Positions 26,576 to 36,005 of a stretch of 64,000 bases of DNA are shown here, piece by piece. The stretch's first letter is position 1. The number at the start of each line of letters is the position of its first letter. Origin of the DNA: Mariniblastus fucicola (lineage in GTDB: Bacteria > Planctomycetota > Planctomycetia > Pirellulales > Pirellulaceae); assembly GCF_008087665.1 (NCBI RefSeq), contig NZ_CP042912.1, positions 2,728,001 through 2,792,000 on the forward strand, in the 5' to 3' direction. The notes under the pieces were generated by a model. The model was not told the DNA's origin. It did not search any database and saw only the letters and a program-made list of their open reading frames with translations. Position numbers and translations under genes: made by a program.

Positions 26576-28531
26576 ATGTCGAACCATACCGCCGAATCGG
26601 ACCGAACCGATTCAAAGGAAAGTACGGCGTTTCATCTGCGACTACGTGACCGGCTCGTCAGCATGCGGCTCGCGCTGCTAATAGTTTGCCACCTCTTTGC
26701 CTTTGCGGCCATCTATTGGGCCGCTTTCCTGATGCGATTTACTTTGGATATCCCCCTGAAGTATCAGGAAATCTACTGGGCCAACTTACCTTTCGTCGTC
26801 GGGCTAAAGCTGCTCGTTTTCTACGCCCTCGGCAGCTTTCACGGATGGTGGCGACACGTAAACTTCTCTGACTTTATTGCGTTGTTGAGAAGCGCTGTTG
26901 CCGCCAGCCTTCTTATTATTGCATTCGACTATTTTGTCATGCAAAACTGGCAGCACCGAATTCCGAGAATTGTACTGGTCAACGATTTCGTCATGACCAT
27001 TGTTGTTTTGGGCGGTTTGCGCTCCTGTTGGCGAGTTTGGGACGAGCGGATTGCTCCCCTCGACGGCAGTCGAGTCACGGACCGGGCTTTGATTGTCGGG
27101 AGTGACTTTGACACCGCAAAATTAGCGCACCTGATCAATGGTCAAACCAAGCTCGGGATTCGAATCGTCGGTATGGTTTCAGCCCTCGACCAGAGGAATG
27201 GCCGCCGGTACAGCGACCTTCGCGTTGTTGGAACGCTTGAAGATCTTTCCACATTGATGCAACAGCATCGCACAACGACTTTGTTTGTGGTCACCGGCAC
27301 GCTGAAAGGACGCAGATTGCGCGACTTGTTGGATTCAGCTTCCGACCGCGGATTCAAGATCAAAATTTTGCCTCCGTTAAACGATCACCTGCGGGGCGCG
27401 GATTCAGTTCCGATTCGAGAAGTCTCATACAATGACCTGCTTCGCCGCGAGCCTGCCGATCTGAATTTGGGTGCGATTGAAAAGATCGTGGACGGGAAAA
27501 CCGTGCTGGTCACGGGAGCTGGTGGATCGATCGGATCGGAGCTATGTCGTCAACTTTCTCGCTTCCATCCGCGAAAAATGATTTTGCTTGGTCGTGGCGA
27601 AAATCGAATCTACCACATCGAACGGGAGCTAAATGACAACGCTCCTCATATCCGATACGTGCCAAGAATCGCGAATATTACCGATGCGGCTCGTATCCGG
27701 GAGATCTTTGAAACGCTCAAGCCGGACTTGGTCTTTCATGCTGCTGCGCACAAGCATGTACCGCTGGTCGAAGAAAATGTAGGCGAGAGTATCATCAACA
27801 ATATTCTTGGTACCAAAGTCATGGCGGACCATGCCCACGAGTTCGGCGTGGACCGTTTCGTCATGGTTTCGACAGACAAATCAGTCAATCCGACAAGCAT
27901 CATGGGTTGTACAAAACAGATGGCGGAGCGGTACTGCCAAACGATTGGCCAGAACTCAAAAACGGCATTCATCTCGACTCGTTTCGGAAATGTTCTGGGG
28001 TCGGCTGGAAGCGTTGTTCCACTGTTTCAGGAACAAATCCGACGTGGTGGACCAATCACGATTACTGACAAACGAATGACGCGTTATTTTATGACGATCC
28101 CCGAAGCGTCGCAGCTGGTGATTCAAGCTGCTTCGATGGGTAGTGGCGGAGAAATTTTTGTGCTGGAAATGGGTGAACCAGTCAAGATCATTGATCTTGC
28201 AAACGACTTGATCCGTCTGGCTGGTCACTCGCCCGGTTCGATTGAGATTGTGGAAAAAGGCATGCGCCCTGGCGAAAAACTCTATGAAGAGCTGTACTAC
28301 GGTGACGAAAAGTCGATACCAACATCTCACGATCAGATTCTATCATCGCACAGCAGGGCGTTTCGCTTCGAAGAAGTTGAGCATCAGGTTCATACATTGA
28401 TTGAGTCTGCCTATGCAGACACGGCCGTGATCCGCGGCTTGATCAAGAAATTTGTTCCAGAGTACGGTGGCCAGCCTGCCAAACCCCAACAACGCAAACC
28501 GAATTCGCCTGAAAAAGAAAAGATTCAGTGA
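26576..28531 (+). CDS. Membrane-bound nucleotide-sugar 4,6-dehydratase, WbpM/CapD/FlaA1 family
   Basis: A 651-residue protein. Four N-terminal transmembrane helices (LLIVCHLFAFAAIYWAAFLM first) are followed by a CoA-binding-like Rossmann segment (DRALIVGSDFDTAKLAHL) and the catalytic SDR domain (VLVTGAGGSIGSELCRQL; FHAAAHKHVPLVEEN; MGCTKQMAERYC). This layout is that of long WbpM-type enzymes, which convert UDP-GlcNAc to the 4-keto-6-deoxy intermediate for amino sugars such as QuiNAc4N or bacillosamine. It opens the cluster, and its stop overlaps the GTG of the next gene. Several DegT aminotransferases downstream could use its product. Confidence 0.93.
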   Translation: MSNHTAESDRTDSKESTAFHLRLRDRLVSMRLALLIVCHLFAFAAIYWAAFLMRFTLDIPLKYQEIYWANLPFVVGLKLLVFYALGSFHGWWRHVNFSDFIALLRSAVAASLLIIAFDYFVMQNWQHRIPRIVLVNDFVMTIVVLGGLRSCWRVWDERIAPLDGSRVTDRALIVGSDFDTAKLAHLINGQTKLGIRIVGMVSALDQRNGRRYSDLRVVGTLEDLSTLMQQHRTTTLFVVTGTLKGRRLRDLLDSASDRGFKIKILPPLNDHLRGADSVPIREVSYNDLLRREPADLNLGAIEKIVDGKTVLVTGAGGSIGSELCRQLSRFHPRKMILLGRGENRIYHIERELNDNAPHIRYVPRIANITDAARIREIFETLKPDLVFHAAAHKHVPLVEENVGESIINNILGTKVMADHAHEFGVDRFVMVSTDKSVNPTSIMGCTKQMAERYCQTIGQNSKTAFISTRFGNVLGSAGSVVPLFQEQIRRGGPITITDKRMTRYFMTIPEASQLVIQAASMGSGGEIFVLEMGEPVKIIDLANDLIRLAGHSPGSIEIVEKGMRPGEKLYEELYYGDEKSIPTSHDQILSSHSRAFRFEEVEHQVHTLIESAYADTAVIRGLIKKFVPEYGGQPAKPQQRKPNSPEKEKIQ

Positions 28532-30009
28532 ACCGAACTGTTGTAGTCAACAACTGGCAACGCATCGTCATCGTCCTAATCGGCATGTTGGCAAGCGTTT
28601 TTTGGATTATGGCGATGAGCCGGGACCAGAGCTACTTTTTCGTGGCTGCGGGAGTCAGCATTTTGCTGTTTGGCCTACTGCCCATTCTCGCGATCAAGGA
28701 ATTTGACTGGTTTTGTCCATGGTCTGCCTTGATTCTCGCGATCCTATACGGGTGTACACTGCCTTCGATTTGCATGACGTACAATTTACCGAATGAAGAA
28801 TTCGTGAGTGAGAACATCTTGCTCCATCAACCCGTTGATCATTTCGTTAAGCCAACGTTGATGCTAATGGGGGCGATTTTCTGTATCGGTGTGGGCTACT
28901 TTGGATATCCGGCAAGAGAACGCGTCATAAACATCGGTCGCGTTGTTAATCCAGCACGCCTTCTTCCGATCTGTGCGGTCTGTGGCGGAATCGCGTTCCT
29001 TGCCTTCGCTGCCTATTTCGTGCTCAACGGCGGTCTAAGCGGTGGACTTTCAAGTAAGCGGGGAACCATTACCACGATTGATGTGGGTGCAGACACGGGA
29101 TTCAGCCAACACGGCTACCTGCGACAGTTTGCAAAACTTGGCAACATTGCTCTTCTTTTGCTTGCTGCCTATTGGAGCAAGTTTCATGTCCGAGCCGGAA
29201 GCGGAACTGGATTCGTCCGCTTCATGATCTTGGGCGCATTGTTGCTGCTGTCAGTAGCATTTCCGTTTTACTCAAGCTCGCGTGCCGGCGTGGTCTGGGT
29301 TGTCATCGGCTTCATCGGCGTTCTCTATTACATGCAGCAAAAGATCGTTTCTATAAAATCGATAGCGATCGTTTCAGTCATCTTGATTATGGTCATGTTC
29401 TCAACGGTCGTGCGAAACGACGGAGGGGAAACTCACAGCGCTGCCGACCGCATTGGACGTCTGCTCCTAAACCGCCATGGTCCCGATATCGCGGTGACTT
29501 CGCACATCGTTCAGAACATTCCACATAAACTCGAATACAAACATGGTGAGACCATTGCCGTCTGGTTGCTCGCTCCGGTTCCCAGAGAGCTCTATCCTGC
29601 CAAGCCACTCATTCACAGCGGACCTGTGATTGGCCAGACTCTTTATGGCTTGAATGTCTCGGGAGTTCCACCTGGAATGGTCGCAGAGCTCTATTGGAAT
29701 TTCCATATCCTCGGAGTGATCTTTGGTTGCGTGATCTTTGGTGTCTATATGAAGATAACTTACCAAACTTGCAAGAACCTGGTCGCTGATCCTGTACTGG
29801 TCATTCCGATCTACATTTACGCAGTGTTCCCGATCGCCTTCAAAGCAGTAACGCACTCGATCGGACCAGCAGTCATCATGCCTTGCGTTGAGCTCGTCAC
29901 GGTCTGTTTTATTGTTTACGTCGTGTCAGTCACGGCACAATTTGCTCCGGCTCAAAGCCAACCCGTCTCAAATCCAGCATTTGGCGACTCTCAAGTTTCC
30001 GTTACCTGA
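28528..30009 (+). CDS. O-antigen polymerase-like (Wzy) membrane protein
   Basis: A 493-residue integral membrane protein with about 11-12 hydrophobic helices and a large extracytoplasmic loop near residues 300-380, the topology of Wzy polymerases and O-antigen ligases. Sequence similarity in such proteins is low, so the call rests on topology and context. It starts with GTG overlapping the previous stop by 4 bases, which implies translational coupling. Inferred role: polymerising lipid-linked repeat units on the periplasmic side. Confidence 0.75.
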   Translation: MNRTVVVNNWQRIVIVLIGMLASVFWIMAMSRDQSYFFVAAGVSILLFGLLPILAIKEFDWFCPWSALILAILYGCTLPSICMTYNLPNEEFVSENILLHQPVDHFVKPTLMLMGAIFCIGVGYFGYPARERVINIGRVVNPARLLPICAVCGGIAFLAFAAYFVLNGGLSGGLSSKRGTITTIDVGADTGFSQHGYLRQFAKLGNIALLLLAAYWSKFHVRAGSGTGFVRFMILGALLLLSVAFPFYSSSRAGVVWVVIGFIGVLYYMQQKIVSIKSIAIVSVILIMVMFSTVVRNDGGETHSAADRIGRLLLNRHGPDIAVTSHIVQNIPHKLEYKHGETIAVWLLAPVPRELYPAKPLIHSGPVIGQTLYGLNVSGVPPGMVAELYWNFHILGVIFGCVIFGVYMKITYQTCKNLVADPVLVIPIYIYAVFPIAFKAVTHSIGPAVIMPCVELVTVCFIVYVVSVTAQFAPAQSQPVSNPAFGDSQVSVT

Positions 30010-30025
30010 TCGTCTGAGAAGCACC

Positions 30026-31066
30026 TTGACTGATTTCGTTTTCGCAACTCACAGCGGACTCTATTTCGCGCGTGTCGGAAGTGACAGCGCGTTGCAAGAT
30101 TGCACGCTGATAGCAGAAGGATACCACTATGGAATCACCACTCGCTTCGATGTTGCCAAGGATGAAACATTAATACGAGCCTACCGGGGCGGAGTGGACG
30201 TACACAATCAGACTGAGCGTGAATCTATCGAGTACAGAATTCGGGACATGTTGGTTGAAGAAGTTGCCCGACATGAACTCGACGAGATCTCAGGACACGT
30301 GCATCAGTTTGCAATTGGGCCTGGCGATTCAATGTTTATCGCAAACACAAAGCGAAACTCGGTCGATCTCTGGCATCCGAACGAAGGCACCATCAAACGA
30401 CTTGTTTTCGATGGTCACCGCAACGACGTGAACCATGTGAATTCAATCTTTCCGTGTGGCGACATTCTCGCGGTGATGCTCCACAATCTTCGGAAGCTCG
30501 AAAGCCAAATTGCGATATGTCAGTTCGACGGTGCAGACATCACTGAACTGGGGCGATTTTCACTCCCTGACGTTCAATGCCACAACGTCGGAGTCCTTGG
30601 CACGCAGCTCTTCTACAACGCATCAGGCTCTTGCAGCACGGTGTCACTGAATCTCGAGTCGTTAGAAATCAGCCATCGCTTGAAGATGAAAGAGCACACA
30701 AAAGGCATGTGCTCTGATGGCGATCTCGTCTATGCCGGGATGTCAAACTATGCGAACCGTAGCGAGCGAGCATTTAGCTCGGCTTGGGTCGTGATCATCG
30801 ATCCCCAGACGATGCAAGTTAATGACACGGTGCAATTCACTGAATCTGCTCGAAAAGAAAAGGTTGGAAACATCAATGAAATCCGAATTGTTGGACAAGA
30901 AGATGTTTTTGACACCGGTTCAAAATGCAGCCCGGACCTTCTCCGAAGTACCGTAGACGTTCCTCAGAACCAGCTTGCCATTTCGTTGCGGCGGTTCTGG
31001 ATCGGAACCTCAGATCCAATCAAACGCACCATCAAGAAGATGTTGCAATCCGGAAACGCACGATGA
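30026..31066 (+). CDS. Beta-propeller-like protein of unknown function in the polysaccharide cluster
   Basis: About 346 residues when started at the TTG at 30026 (GAGAAG lies upstream); an ATG at 29888 would overlap the polymerase gene by 122 bases and is unlikely. The sequence alternates beta-strand-like stretches with short loops (THSGLYFARVG; VHQFAIGPGDSMFIANTKRN; VNHVNSIFPCGDILAVMLHN), suggesting a propeller. No signal peptide or catalytic motif is evident. It lies between the polymerase and the sulfotransferase-GNAT genes and overlaps the latter by 4 bases, so it belongs to the same operon. Role unknown. Confidence 0.7.
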   Translation: MTDFVFATHSGLYFARVGSDSALQDCTLIAEGYHYGITTRFDVAKDETLIRAYRGGVDVHNQTERESIEYRIRDMLVEEVARHELDEISGHVHQFAIGPGDSMFIANTKRNSVDLWHPNEGTIKRLVFDGHRNDVNHVNSIFPCGDILAVMLHNLRKLESQIAICQFDGADITELGRFSLPDVQCHNVGVLGTQLFYNASGSCSTVSLNLESLEISHRLKMKEHTKGMCSDGDLVYAGMSNYANRSERAFSSAWVVIIDPQTMQVNDTVQFTESARKEKVGNINEIRIVGQEDVFDTGSKCSPDLLRSTVDVPQNQLAISLRRFWIGTSDPIKRTIKKMLQSGNAR

Positions 31067-32334
31067 TTCGTCAGGCAAAATCAGCATTGAAACACGCTGG
31101 CGGCTTACTCAAACTGCGGAGCGATGACGTCTGGCTCGCGTCTTACCCTCGCTCTGGAAACACGAGGTTGAGAATGCTGTTGGGGCAAGCTCAATTGCTG
31201 TCCACGGGAAGCGAAGAACGTTGCATCCCAGGCAACGTAGAAGACATCATGCCAGTCTGGGGATTTAGCAACCTTAACAACTTTGACTACTCGCCACGAT
31301 TCGTTAAAACGCACCGCATTTACATGCCGATCATGAGCCGACCCCAAAGGGCTGTTTTCGTTTTACGCGATCCCCGAGAAACCATTGCTTCCAGCTATCG
31401 AATGTTTTGTAGCCGCAATAATGTTGAGTCACCAGAATTTACGGTTTTCCTGCAGCACTACCGACATGGACTCCCAGGCTGGATTCGAATGCATCAAACA
31501 TGGATGCCTCGTGCAACGAGCGTTGTTCACTATCGCGATTTAATGTTTGACGCAGCGACAACAACGTTGAAGATGTGTCAGGAACTGGGCGTGGACTATT
31601 CGGCTGAAATTATCGCAAAGGCTGCAGAGCTGACCGACCAAAAGAATGCCGCGAATGCCGAAAAGAAATCTGGGCTTCGTGATGCACAGCGATTCGATGG
31701 AACTTTTCAAGCTGTTGGCCCCGGAAATTACACTTACGCTGCTGAGTTATTTGACGAGACGCATTTGGAATATGTAAACAAGCAGCTTTCTAATGCTGGT
31801 ATCGAACTGGATCAGCTTTCTGGATCACGCAGCGATTCCTACAAAGCAAGAATTGACATTCAGTTTGCTGATTGCCGCAACATCGACAAACAGCAAGTGA
31901 TCCACCTGTTTCGCAATTCCAATGTTCCTCAAGTAACCAAAACTTTCCGAGCATTTGATCTCTCCTCTGATCAGGCATCGCGGATTGCCGATTACAACGG
32001 CGAAGACAGTTACTTTCTCGCCTTCGCTGACGGTCAGCCAGCGGGGTTCGGGATGCTACGTGGCTGGGACGAAGGATTTGCGATCCCAAGCCTTGGTGTG
32101 TTCGTCGCCCCGGACTTCCAGGGAAAGGGCATTGGCAGCAGACTCATGAATCATCTGACCAATGTTGCGTCGGAACGTGGCTGCGAACGAATTCGTTTGA
32201 CGGTTGACCGAATCAACAAACGAGCTGTTGCCCTTTACGAGGCTCAATCGTACGAAATCGATCCAGATCAGTCCGACAGCGGTCGATTTGTGATGTACCG
32301 AAACCTTCCGTCGACAGTCGGACGCAAAACCTGA
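31063..32334 (+). CDS. Sulfotransferase fused to a GNAT acetyltransferase
   Basis: A 423-residue protein with two domains. Residues 1 to about 240 form a PAPS-dependent sulfotransferase: the 5'-phosphosulfate loop reads SYPRSGNTRLRMLL and the 3'-phosphate block VFVLRDPRETIASSYR. From about residue 265 there is a GNAT domain with the acetyl-CoA loop VFVAPDFQGKGIGSRLM and a following helix ending in NKRAVALYEAQSYEID. It could both sulfate and N- or O-acylate the same glycan. The ATG overlaps the preceding stop (ATGA). It is one of three sulfotransferases in the cluster. Confidence 0.88.
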   Translation: MIRQAKSALKHAGGLLKLRSDDVWLASYPRSGNTRLRMLLGQAQLLSTGSEERCIPGNVEDIMPVWGFSNLNNFDYSPRFVKTHRIYMPIMSRPQRAVFVLRDPRETIASSYRMFCSRNNVESPEFTVFLQHYRHGLPGWIRMHQTWMPRATSVVHYRDLMFDAATTTLKMCQELGVDYSAEIIAKAAELTDQKNAANAEKKSGLRDAQRFDGTFQAVGPGNYTYAAELFDETHLEYVNKQLSNAGIELDQLSGSRSDSYKARIDIQFADCRNIDKQQVIHLFRNSNVPQVTKTFRAFDLSSDQASRIADYNGEDSYFLAFADGQPAGFGMLRGWDEGFAIPSLGVFVAPDFQGKGIGSRLMNHLTNVASERGCERIRLTVDRINKRAVALYEAQSYEIDPDQSDSGRFVMYRNLPSTVGRKT

Positions 32335-32347
32335 GCAGCACCCACCA

Positions 32348-33544
32348 GTGACCCATCACCCCAACCAAACTGAGGATCCGGCCTTGATCCAGAAAAACCC
32401 GAACGCTAATCAGATTGCGGCGGATCAGATGATCCCCGTTGCACAACCTGACCTTGGCGGCAACGAAGAAAAATATGTTCTGGATGCCGTTCGGAGCACA
32501 TGGATCTCGTCGACTGGCGCTTACGTTGATCGGTTCGAGAAAGAGTTCGCCGAATTCTGCGACAGCAAGGAAGCGATCGCAATCTGCAATGGCACAGCTG
32601 CATTACACGTTGTGCTAATGGCACTTGGTTGCGGACCCGGCGACGAAGTCATCGTGCCGTCTCTTACTTACATCGCGACGGCAAATGCAGTCCGCTATGT
32701 CGGAGCAGAACCTCTTTTCGTTGACGTGGATCCGGAAACATGGACCATCGATCCGCAACAGTTGGAACGAGCGATCACTCGAAAGACCAAAGGTATCATT
32801 TCGGTCGATCTCTACGGTCACCCAATCGATGCCGACGCGATCAACCACACGGCTGGCATTCACGGATTATGGCACATTGAAGATGCTGCAGAGGCGCACG
32901 GCGGGCTCTACAAGGGGCGTCCAACTGGATCACTGGGTGACGTGGCAACCTTTTCTTTCTTCGGCAACAAAATTTTGACGTGCGGAGAAGGCGGAGCAGT
33001 CACCACCGATAATTCTCAGTTAGCTCGCCGAGTCAGAACGTTGAAAGGCCAGGGGGTTGACCCCAACCGGCGCTATTTCTTCCCTGTCACGGGCTACAAC
33101 TTCCGTCTGACAAACGTCGCCTGCGCCTTGCTCTGTGCCCAGATGGAACGGGACAAAGAGATTATCACTCAGCGACGTAAAGTATTCTCTTTGTACGATC
33201 AGTTCCTTGAAGGAATCCCGGGCGTTCATCACCAACCGATTGCGGAATGGGCAGTTCAGGCTCCGTGGCTGTACTCAATCACGATCGACCCTAAAGCGTA
33301 CGGTATGACTCGAGATGAGATGGCGATCGAGTTGAAGAAGCGAAAGATCGACACGCGACCATTCTTTACACCATTGCACCGCCTTCCTCCGTTCGTACGC
33401 GAATCCGAAGCACGCAACGAACACCTACCAGTCACAGATCGATTAGCTTCGCAGGGCATTAACTTGCCAACCTGGTCTCCCGCAGACGAATTGACGATCA
33501 AGCGGGTCTCGGACGCGATCCGCGACATTCAGGCCGGAGCCTAA
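32348..33544 (+). CDS. DegT/DnrJ/EryC1 sugar aminotransferase (copy 1)
   Basis: PLP-dependent aminotransferase that acts on nucleotide-linked keto sugars. It shows the fold marks of the family: AICNGTAALHVVLMALG, VIVPSLTYIATANAVRYVG, HIEDAAEAHGG, and the Lys that binds PLP in FSFFGNKILTCGEGGA. The C-terminal half has FYPVTGYNFRLTN-like and RPFFTPLHRLPPF blocks. A GTG at 32348 gives 398 residues; an ATG at 32429 (MIPVAQPDLGG) fits the usual family start and may be correct. It follows the sulfotransferase-GNAT gene closely. Confidence 0.92.
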   Translation: MTHHPNQTEDPALIQKNPNANQIAADQMIPVAQPDLGGNEEKYVLDAVRSTWISSTGAYVDRFEKEFAEFCDSKEAIAICNGTAALHVVLMALGCGPGDEVIVPSLTYIATANAVRYVGAEPLFVDVDPETWTIDPQQLERAITRKTKGIISVDLYGHPIDADAINHTAGIHGLWHIEDAAEAHGGLYKGRPTGSLGDVATFSFFGNKILTCGEGGAVTTDNSQLARRVRTLKGQGVDPNRRYFFPVTGYNFRLTNVACALLCAQMERDKEIITQRRKVFSLYDQFLEGIPGVHHQPIAEWAVQAPWLYSITIDPKAYGMTRDEMAIELKKRKIDTRPFFTPLHRLPPFVRESEARNEHLPVTDRLASQGINLPTWSPADELTIKRVSDAIRDIQAGA

Positions 33545-33546
33545 AC

Positions 33547-34689
33547 ATGCGAATTGCAATCGATTTGCGACAGTACACGCTATCGGACACCGGCGGTACA
33601 ACCTATGCCGTTGGCTTAATAGAGCACTTACCCAGATATCTCGACCACGACTTTGTATATGTCGTCAACTCAAATACGGAAAATTTTGCACGCGAACGGA
33701 TTGGCGACCGGCATGAGATCATCGTCAACGATCACCAAATCTTGCGACCTCGAAATCCGATCGCGGTTGCCAAGAGGATTGTTCATGATCTCTCTCCGCT
33801 TTCCCGGCATATCATTGATGATTTGAAAGTCGACATCGCTCACTTTCCTGGTGATCGAATCAGCCCACGAAACGTTAGGACTCCAGGAGTTCTTACTTTC
33901 TTTGGCGGCAACCACTTTGTACTGCCCAATCACGTTTACTGGCAGAATAAAACAGTCCAACGCATTGCGCGTCAAAATGTAGTGCAATGCCTTCACCTCG
34001 CGAAATCGATTCTCGTGCCTTCGGTTTTCGTGAAGTCGGTGCTGGTGAATCAGGTTCGGATTCCTGCCGAGCGTGTGTTTGTTCGAGAGCTTGTTTCATG
34101 GGCCTCGGGAATTGAAACTGAAGAAGCATGCGAAAAGCCTGGCGGCATTCCGGAATGCAAACAGTTCCTTCTTTTTACTTCGTCGCACGTAACTTACAAG
34201 AATCATTATCGACTATTGGGCGCCTTTGCGAAGCTTCCCGAGAGCATTCGAAAATCGATGCCGCTGTTGATTACGGGAAAGATGCCAGAAGGGCTTGAAG
34301 GTCGCATAAAAGAGCTAAATCTTTCACAGTACGTACATCACTTGGGCTTCGTGAGCCGTGCCGAACTCGTTTGGCTCTATCGAAATGCCAAAGCCTACGT
34401 TCACCCATCGCTTTACGAAGCTGGCGGATCATTCTCCATGTTTGAGGCGGCGTATTCCGGCACGCCCGTCCTGTGCTCGCAACTAAATAGCATGCTGGAG
34501 ATGATGCCGAACGCAATTCACTTCGATCCGTATGACGAAGAAGCAATCGCTTCCAAACTTCTGCTCGCCGCGGAAAACGACCTTAGCGACGTTGCCCTAA
34601 GAGGCTATCAACGAATGAAGTCATTTCACCTTGAAGATTCAGTGGCCGTCACAGGTCGAGCCTACGAAAAGGCTTTGGCAGACGCCTAG
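33547..34689 (+). CDS. Glycosyltransferase, GT4 type
   Basis: A 380-residue GT-B glycosyltransferase that should add a sugar to the lipid-linked repeat unit at the cytoplasmic face. The nucleotide-sugar site is visible in the C-terminal half: LFTSSHVTYKNHYRLLGAFA, NLSQYVHHLGFVSRAELVWL, and the E-x7-E-like element in HPSLYEAGGSFSMFEAAYSG. The N-terminus begins MRIAIDLRQYTLSDTGGTTY, common for bacterial GT4 proteins. The start is two bases after the previous stop. Donor and acceptor cannot be predicted. Confidence 0.9.
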   Translation: MRIAIDLRQYTLSDTGGTTYAVGLIEHLPRYLDHDFVYVVNSNTENFARERIGDRHEIIVNDHQILRPRNPIAVAKRIVHDLSPLSRHIIDDLKVDIAHFPGDRISPRNVRTPGVLTFFGGNHFVLPNHVYWQNKTVQRIARQNVVQCLHLAKSILVPSVFVKSVLVNQVRIPAERVFVRELVSWASGIETEEACEKPGGIPECKQFLLFTSSHVTYKNHYRLLGAFAKLPESIRKSMPLLITGKMPEGLEGRIKELNLSQYVHHLGFVSRAELVWLYRNAKAYVHPSLYEAGGSFSMFEAAYSGTPVLCSQLNSMLEMMPNAIHFDPYDEEAIASKLLLAAENDLSDVALRGYQRMKSFHLEDSVAVTGRAYEKALADA

Positions 34690-34706
34690 TTCTGCCAAGC
34701 AATCCA

Positions 34707-36005
34707 ATGACCCAGGAAGCCCCCAAGAAAAAATCCTTTGTGCATCAGGTCCATCATCTGTTCCGCGGACAATTGCTTTATGCGTTCGCAACATGGGCTG
34801 TGCTTGCGATGTTGCTAAAATTTGGAAGCGACGTCGAAGCCGGTAAATACACTCTGGCTTTGGCAATGTCGGCTCCTATCTTTCTTTTTTTCGACTTGAA
34901 CCTCAGAGTCACGAGGTCGACCGACCATCAGTTCAACGAAAATTATCGGAACTATGTCGGACTGAGAATCCTGTGCCTGACTGTTGCGAGCCTGATTACA
35001 GCAATCGTTGCGATGACGTTTTTCCCAGAGCGGATTCTCGTGTTTCTGGGAATGATCGCGTTTCGCATCGGTGACTCGTTGAGCAATTTGAGCTTCGGCG
35101 GCTATCAGCGAATGCAGGAAAGCGATCGAATTGGTAAATCGCTGACGTGGAAAGGAATTGTTTGCCTTTCTCTTTTGGCAATCGTCATTCCGATGAGCAG
35201 CGGGCAAGCTTGGGTCGCAACAATGTTCATGGCAGCCATTTCGCTGACATGGGCAATCACCATCGACCTCCCGGGAGCATGGAGGCTCAACGAGTCCGAC
35301 TATCCGCTGACTTTCACGTCCGCGATCGAATTCGTCAAGGATCTCTCCGCGTCGGCCAGAATTGCCCACCGCAGTTTGCCGTTGGGTTTTGACGCTCTGA
35401 TGTCGTCGTTGGCACTTAATATGCCCAGATACTGCATCGAGTATTTCTTTGGCACCGCAGCGCTCGGTGTCTTCGGCGTTCTTTCGCAGCTTGCATTTTC
35501 AATTCAGCTATTGATCGGAGCGGTCGGCCACGCTGGGGTTTCTGTCCTCTCGTCGTTGTTTCAGCAAGACAACAATCAACCGTTCTGGAGATTGCTGCAC
35601 CGTATGTTGCTCGCAAGCGTCGGCGTTGGCGTCGTCGCCATCATCGGCGGGTCACTGGTAATGCCTGAACTGCTCGGGTGGCTGTTAAGGCCTCAGCTCA
35701 ACGAAACGTTGCTTCTATTCTTGTTGCTTGTGGCAAGTGGTCTTGCTGGAATCCAGCGAACCGCGGGAAGAGCCACACAAGCCTGTGGTTCGTACTTTGT
35801 TTACACGATGTTCGATGTTGTGATCTTTGCGACCTCAGCAATATCTTCGCTGTTGCTGGTGAAACACTACGGAGTTTTTGGAGCTGCGACATCGCTGATC
35901 CTTGCATTCGCTGCCGGATTGTTAGTCACATTGATTTACATCTATGGCGTATTGGCCAAGGCACATAATCATAAAGCCCCGGAAGCCGGAGCGTCGAATC
36001 CCTGA
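34707..36005 (+). CDS. Wzx-like polysaccharide flippase
   Basis: A 432-residue integral membrane protein with about 12 helices (for example LLYAFATWAVLAMLLKFG; LCLTVASLITAIVAMTFF; LLVASGLAGIQRTAGRATQA). The pattern of paired helices with short charged loops is that of the polysaccharide transporter branch of the MOP superfamily. In this cluster it should flip the lipid-linked repeat unit across the inner membrane. Its stop overlaps the next ATG by one base. Confidence 0.85.
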   Translation: MTQEAPKKKSFVHQVHHLFRGQLLYAFATWAVLAMLLKFGSDVEAGKYTLALAMSAPIFLFFDLNLRVTRSTDHQFNENYRNYVGLRILCLTVASLITAIVAMTFFPERILVFLGMIAFRIGDSLSNLSFGGYQRMQESDRIGKSLTWKGIVCLSLLAIVIPMSSGQAWVATMFMAAISLTWAITIDLPGAWRLNESDYPLTFTSAIEFVKDLSASARIAHRSLPLGFDALMSSLALNMPRYCIEYFFGTAALGVFGVLSQLAFSIQLLIGAVGHAGVSVLSSLFQQDNNQPFWRLLHRMLLASVGVGVVAIIGGSLVMPELLGWLLRPQLNETLLLFLLLVASGLAGIQRTAGRATQACGSYFVYTMFDVVIFATSAISSLLLVKHYGVFGAATSLILAFAAGLLVTLIYIYGVLAKAHNHKAPEAGASNP

